A stretch of DNA of 64,000 nucleotides from Rhizobium sp. 32-5/1 (GTDB lineage: Bacteria > Pseudomonadota > Alphaproteobacteria > Rhizobiales > Rhizobiaceae): NCBI RefSeq assembly GCF_029537235.1, contig NZ_CP120638.1, forward strand, positions 3,908,501 to 3,972,500, in the 5' to 3' direction. Numbering within the stretch: the stretch's first letter is position 1; each line of letters opens with the position of its first letter. Below, in pieces: positions 61,794 through 64,000 of the stretch. The position numbers and the translations under genes were made by a program. A model generated the notes under the pieces. It was not told the DNA's origin. It made no database searches and saw nothing but the letters and a program-made list of their open reading frames with translations.

Positions 61794-62004
61794 CGCGCTG
61801 AATTTCGATAGCCTGCCGGGTGTTCAGCCCCAGCCTTAGTCCCGGCAATCGAGTCGATCCTATCATCCTTGATAAAAAGGCACCGATCCGACGCCCTGAA
61901 CGGGGCACGGACATCATCTGCGTTGCATTTTAGGCAACTGTTTGAAAGGAATTTATACTCTTTGCTGCATGCTCTTTCTCAAGGCGTGGAGAGAAGAGAA
62001 GCGC

Positions 62005-62855
62005 ATGCGTTCGTTAGACGGTATCTTTGATACTCGCGACATTGGCTGGATTGCGGTCTGGACGGTTGGCGGTACGGTGGTGTGCACGGGTGTATCCGTG
62101 ATCATCACCTATATCTTCATCCATCCCTTCGGGCCTGAGGTCATGCGCGTCTCGCTCGGGCTTGCCTTCTGGATTCCCATCCTTCTCGCTATCCCGTTGT
62201 TTTCCTATATCGGCATCAAGCTCCAGCAATTGTCGCTGGCCAATCACCTGTTGAAACAGGCAAACCGGATCGACGGCCTCACGCTGTGCCTGAACCGGAC
62301 GACGTTCACCGCGGACGTCAACCAGATCTTTGCCACCAGAACTGCAGAAAAATCGACGGGAACCTCGGGGCTCTTGATTATCGATGCCGATCATTTCAAG
62401 CAGATCAATGATCGTTTCGGCCATCTGGTCGGTGATCAGGTTCTGGTCTCCATCGCAAGCCGGATCCGCTCGATTGTCGGCGACAGCGGTCTTGTCGGAC
62501 GGCTCGGCGGCGAGGAGTTCGGGGTGTTCCTGACGGATGCGTCTCCCCAGTCGCTGCTTGATGTCGCCGAGCGAATTCGACGGACGGTTGGCGATAGCAG
62601 CGGGGGCTCGACGCTGCTGGTGTTGCGGTAACCCTCAGCATCGGCGGTGCATGTTTTGCCTATCCCGGCCAGTACGAGGACGTTTTCCGCGTGGCCGACG
62701 AGCAGCTTTATCTGGCGAAAAATTCCGGCCGTAACCGGGTCTGCCTCCCGGACGTCTCCGGGCGCGCCGATCTGATGGTGCGCAACCTGTTGCTTGCGGG
62801 GCTCGACCTCCAGCGGGAACGCACAACACTGTTGGCGTCACGTTCCAGAGTGTAG
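62005..62855 (+). CDS. GGDEF diguanylate cyclase, broken by a -1 frameshift
   Basis: Two membrane segments (about residues 13-38 and 48-70) are followed by a GGDEF domain with D-A-D-H-F-K-Q-I-N-D and the motif G-G-E-E-F near residue 170, so it is predicted to make cyclic di-GMP. The first frame stops at 62631. The expected domain end (A-V-T-L-S-I-G-G-A ... A-D-E-Q-L-Y-L-A-K) continues in another frame to TAG 62853-62855. One missing G in the run at 62602-62606 explains it. Restored length is 283 residues. ATG 62005 is chosen; ATG 61969 is possible. Confidence 0.87.
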
Positions 62856-62873
62856 CTGACTTGCTCTCTGCCT

Positions 62874-63083
62874 TCAGGCTTTCCTGATCCATTCCAGCAC
62901 ATGGACGCGAAGCGCCGACGACAGGTTGCAGCCATCCGTTCGCGCGTCATCAATCTCGGCGATCAGGCGGGCAAGCGAAATTCCCCGGCCCGCAGCGATC
63001 CTGTTCAGTTCTTCCCAGAAGGGGTCTTCCAGCGAAAAGCTGGTGCGGTGGCCATGCAGCGTTGCGGAATGTTTGCGGATCAC
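62874..63083 (-). CDS. Ribbon-helix-helix domain protein
   Basis: A 69-residue protein with the rhizobial RHH pattern: R-T-S-F-S-L-E-D-P-F-W-E-E-L (strand and first helix), then R-G-I-S-L-A-R-L-I-A-E-I-D (second helix). It is probably a dimeric DNA-binding protein. The group RHH-DUF4169-SspB on one strand recurs in alphaproteobacteria, to my knowledge. No target is visible. Confidence 0.85.
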   Translation of the reverse strand: MIRKHSATLHGHRTSFSLEDPFWEELNRIAAGRGISLARLIAEIDDARTDGCNLSSALRVHVLEWIRKA

Positions 63084-63170
63084 GGCTGTCCTTCAGACAA
63101 GGATTCAAAGGCTTTCGGATTTGATTCAACCGCTCTGGCCAAGCCGCTGACAAAACAGCGACAATCGCCC

Positions 63171-63374
63171 TCAATCCGGCTCGTCGCTGGCCCTGGTGGG
63201 CTCACGTTTCGACTGATCGAGAGTCTTCTCGGCCTTGTCGTTGAGGGCGCGCGTCAGCATCTTCTCGGCCTTGGTACGGCCGAAGGAGATGCGATTCTGT
63301 TCCGCCTGCCGGTCCTTTTCGCTGCGTGCCTTCTGCTTGCGGAACTGGCGCAGGTTGACGACATCGCCGGTCAT
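63171..63374 (-). CDS. DUF4169 small basic protein
   Basis: A 67-residue, very charged protein with V-N-L-R-Q-F-R-K-Q-K-A-R and N-R-I-S-F-G-R-T-K-A-E-K, the DUF4169 pattern. It is predicted to be mostly helical and soluble. It sits between sspB (20 bases upstream) and the RHH gene, probably in one operon. The function is unknown. Confidence 0.85.
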   Translation of the reverse strand: MTGDVVNLRQFRKQKARSEKDRQAEQNRISFGRTKAEKMLTRALNDKAEKTLDQSKREPTRASDEPD

Positions 63375-63394
63375 GACGGGCCTCGTGAAAGGGA

Positions 63395-63916
63395 TCAGTT
63401 CTTTTTGCGGAAGGAATCGAGCGAAATCACCGAGCCGCTGGGCTTCTTGTCGTCATCGCCGGTTTTTTCGGCCGTTTCGGCCGTGCTTTCGGTCTTCTCG
63501 ATCTGCGCCACCGGATAGGCCGTGATCTCCGCGGTCGTTGCTTCCTCTTCGTCGATCGCCGCAACATCGAACTCAAGCTCGAAATTGACGGATGGATCGT
63601 AGAAACCCCTGATGGCGTTGAACGGGATGACCAGCTTTTCAGGCGTGTCGGAGAACGAGAGGCCGATCTCGAACTGGGTGTCGGTGATTTTCAGGTCCCA
63701 GAACTGATGCTGGACGACGATGGTCATCTGCTCGGCATATTTGGCCTTGAGGTGCTGAGAGATACGCACGCCCGGTGCGCCGGTCAGGAAGGTAATGAAA
63801 AAATGATGGTCGCCGGGGAGGGAACCCGTGGCTGCGACTTCCGTCAGGACTTTTCGGATGACGCTGCGCAGGGCGTCCTGTGCCAGAATGTCGTAGCGGA
63901 TATGGTCTTGGGCCAT
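63395..63916 (-). CDS. sspB: SspB-family ClpXP adaptor
   Basis: Alphaproteobacterial SspB, which hands ssrA-tagged and other substrates to the ClpXP protease. The SspB fold covers about residues 1-130 (I-R-Y-D-I-L-A-Q-D-A-L-R, H-H-F-F-I-T-F, I-P-F-N-A-I-R-G-F-Y-D-P-S-V). An acidic linker and the C-terminal tail V-I-S-L-D-S-F-R-K-K, the ClpX-binding region, follow. It has 173 residues from the ATG at 63916; the TTG at 63943 gives a 9-residue extension that is not family-like. Confidence 0.94.
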   Translation of the reverse strand: MAQDHIRYDILAQDALRSVIRKVLTEVAATGSLPGDHHFFITFLTGAPGVRISQHLKAKYAEQMTIVVQHQFWDLKITDTQFEIGLSFSDTPEKLVIPFNAIRGFYDPSVNFELEFDVAAIDEEEATTAEITAYPVAQIEKTESTAETAEKTGDDDKKPSGSVISLDSFRKKN

Positions 63917-64000
63917 CAGATCCCCGTCTTTCTTGAAACTCAACTGTTACACTTCATGCCGAGTTACACTTTATGCCATTGGCGCGAACCCGAGGAAAGA

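Overview
The window is a chromosomal stretch of an alphaproteobacterium, almost certainly a Rhizobiaceae member close to Rhizobium/Agrobacterium. The evidence is the gene order ftsI-murE-murF-mraY-murD-ftsW-murG-murC-murB-ddl-ftsQ-ftsA-ftsZ-lpxC-bamD-recN-ligA, an FtsZ with a very long Q/P-rich linker, high GC, an alpha-type SspB, and palindromic intergenic repeats of the ATCCTCGGG-N5-CCCGAGGAT type. This is assigned from family knowledge, not from a search.

Layout. (1) 1-17.5 kb: the division and cell wall (dcw) cluster. It makes the peptidoglycan precursor (MurE, MurF, MraY, MurD, MurG, MurC, MurB, Ddl) and the divisome (FtsI, FtsW, FtsQ, FtsA, FtsZ). An aquaporin gene with its own terminators on both sides sits between murB and ddl, and the ddl-ftsQ-ftsA unit is preceded by a TTAACC/GANTC-rich regulatory region. 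(2) 17.8-24.5 kb: lpxC (lipid A), bamD (outer membrane assembly), recN and ligA (DNA repair and replication). (3) 24.6-36.9 kb: a Pit phosphate transporter with its DUF47 partner, a LysR regulator divergent from an NADP-binding oxidoreductase, an FAH-like protein that lacks the usual metal ligands, panC-panB (pantothenate), azlC-azlD (amino acid export), an M24B aminopeptidase, prmA, a SCO1-type protein, a 52-residue membrane protein and a strongly structured non-coding RNA locus. (4) 37-46.5 kb: a transmembrane chemoreceptor with cheW, nicotinamidase, CreA, a GGDEF protein, a DUF2778 L,D-transpeptidase-like protein and a soluble double-PAS chemoreceptor between palindromic repeats. (5) 46.6-64 kb: UvrD-type helicase, a carboxymuconolactone decarboxylase-like protein, a Tat-exported cyclase, an RND efflux pair, a DnaB/RecA-fold ATPase, a D-lactate/glycolate-type FAD oxidase, a giant AsmA protein, a second GGDEF protein and the RHH-DUF4169-SspB group.

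Two things stand out. First, at least 19 single-base indels (most of them losses from homopolymer runs) interrupt 16 genes, many of them essential (murF, murC, murB, bamD, ligA). Adding or removing one base restores family-typical lengths each time, so these look like sequencing or assembly errors, not pseudogenes. Gene coordinates below span the whole restored gene. Second, 34756-34928 (+) carries four consecutive hairpins, the last a terminator, preceded by a promoter-like sequence and with two CCTCCTCC-type anti-Shine-Dalgarno stretches. It is the best candidate here for an undescribed or unannotated regulatory RNA.
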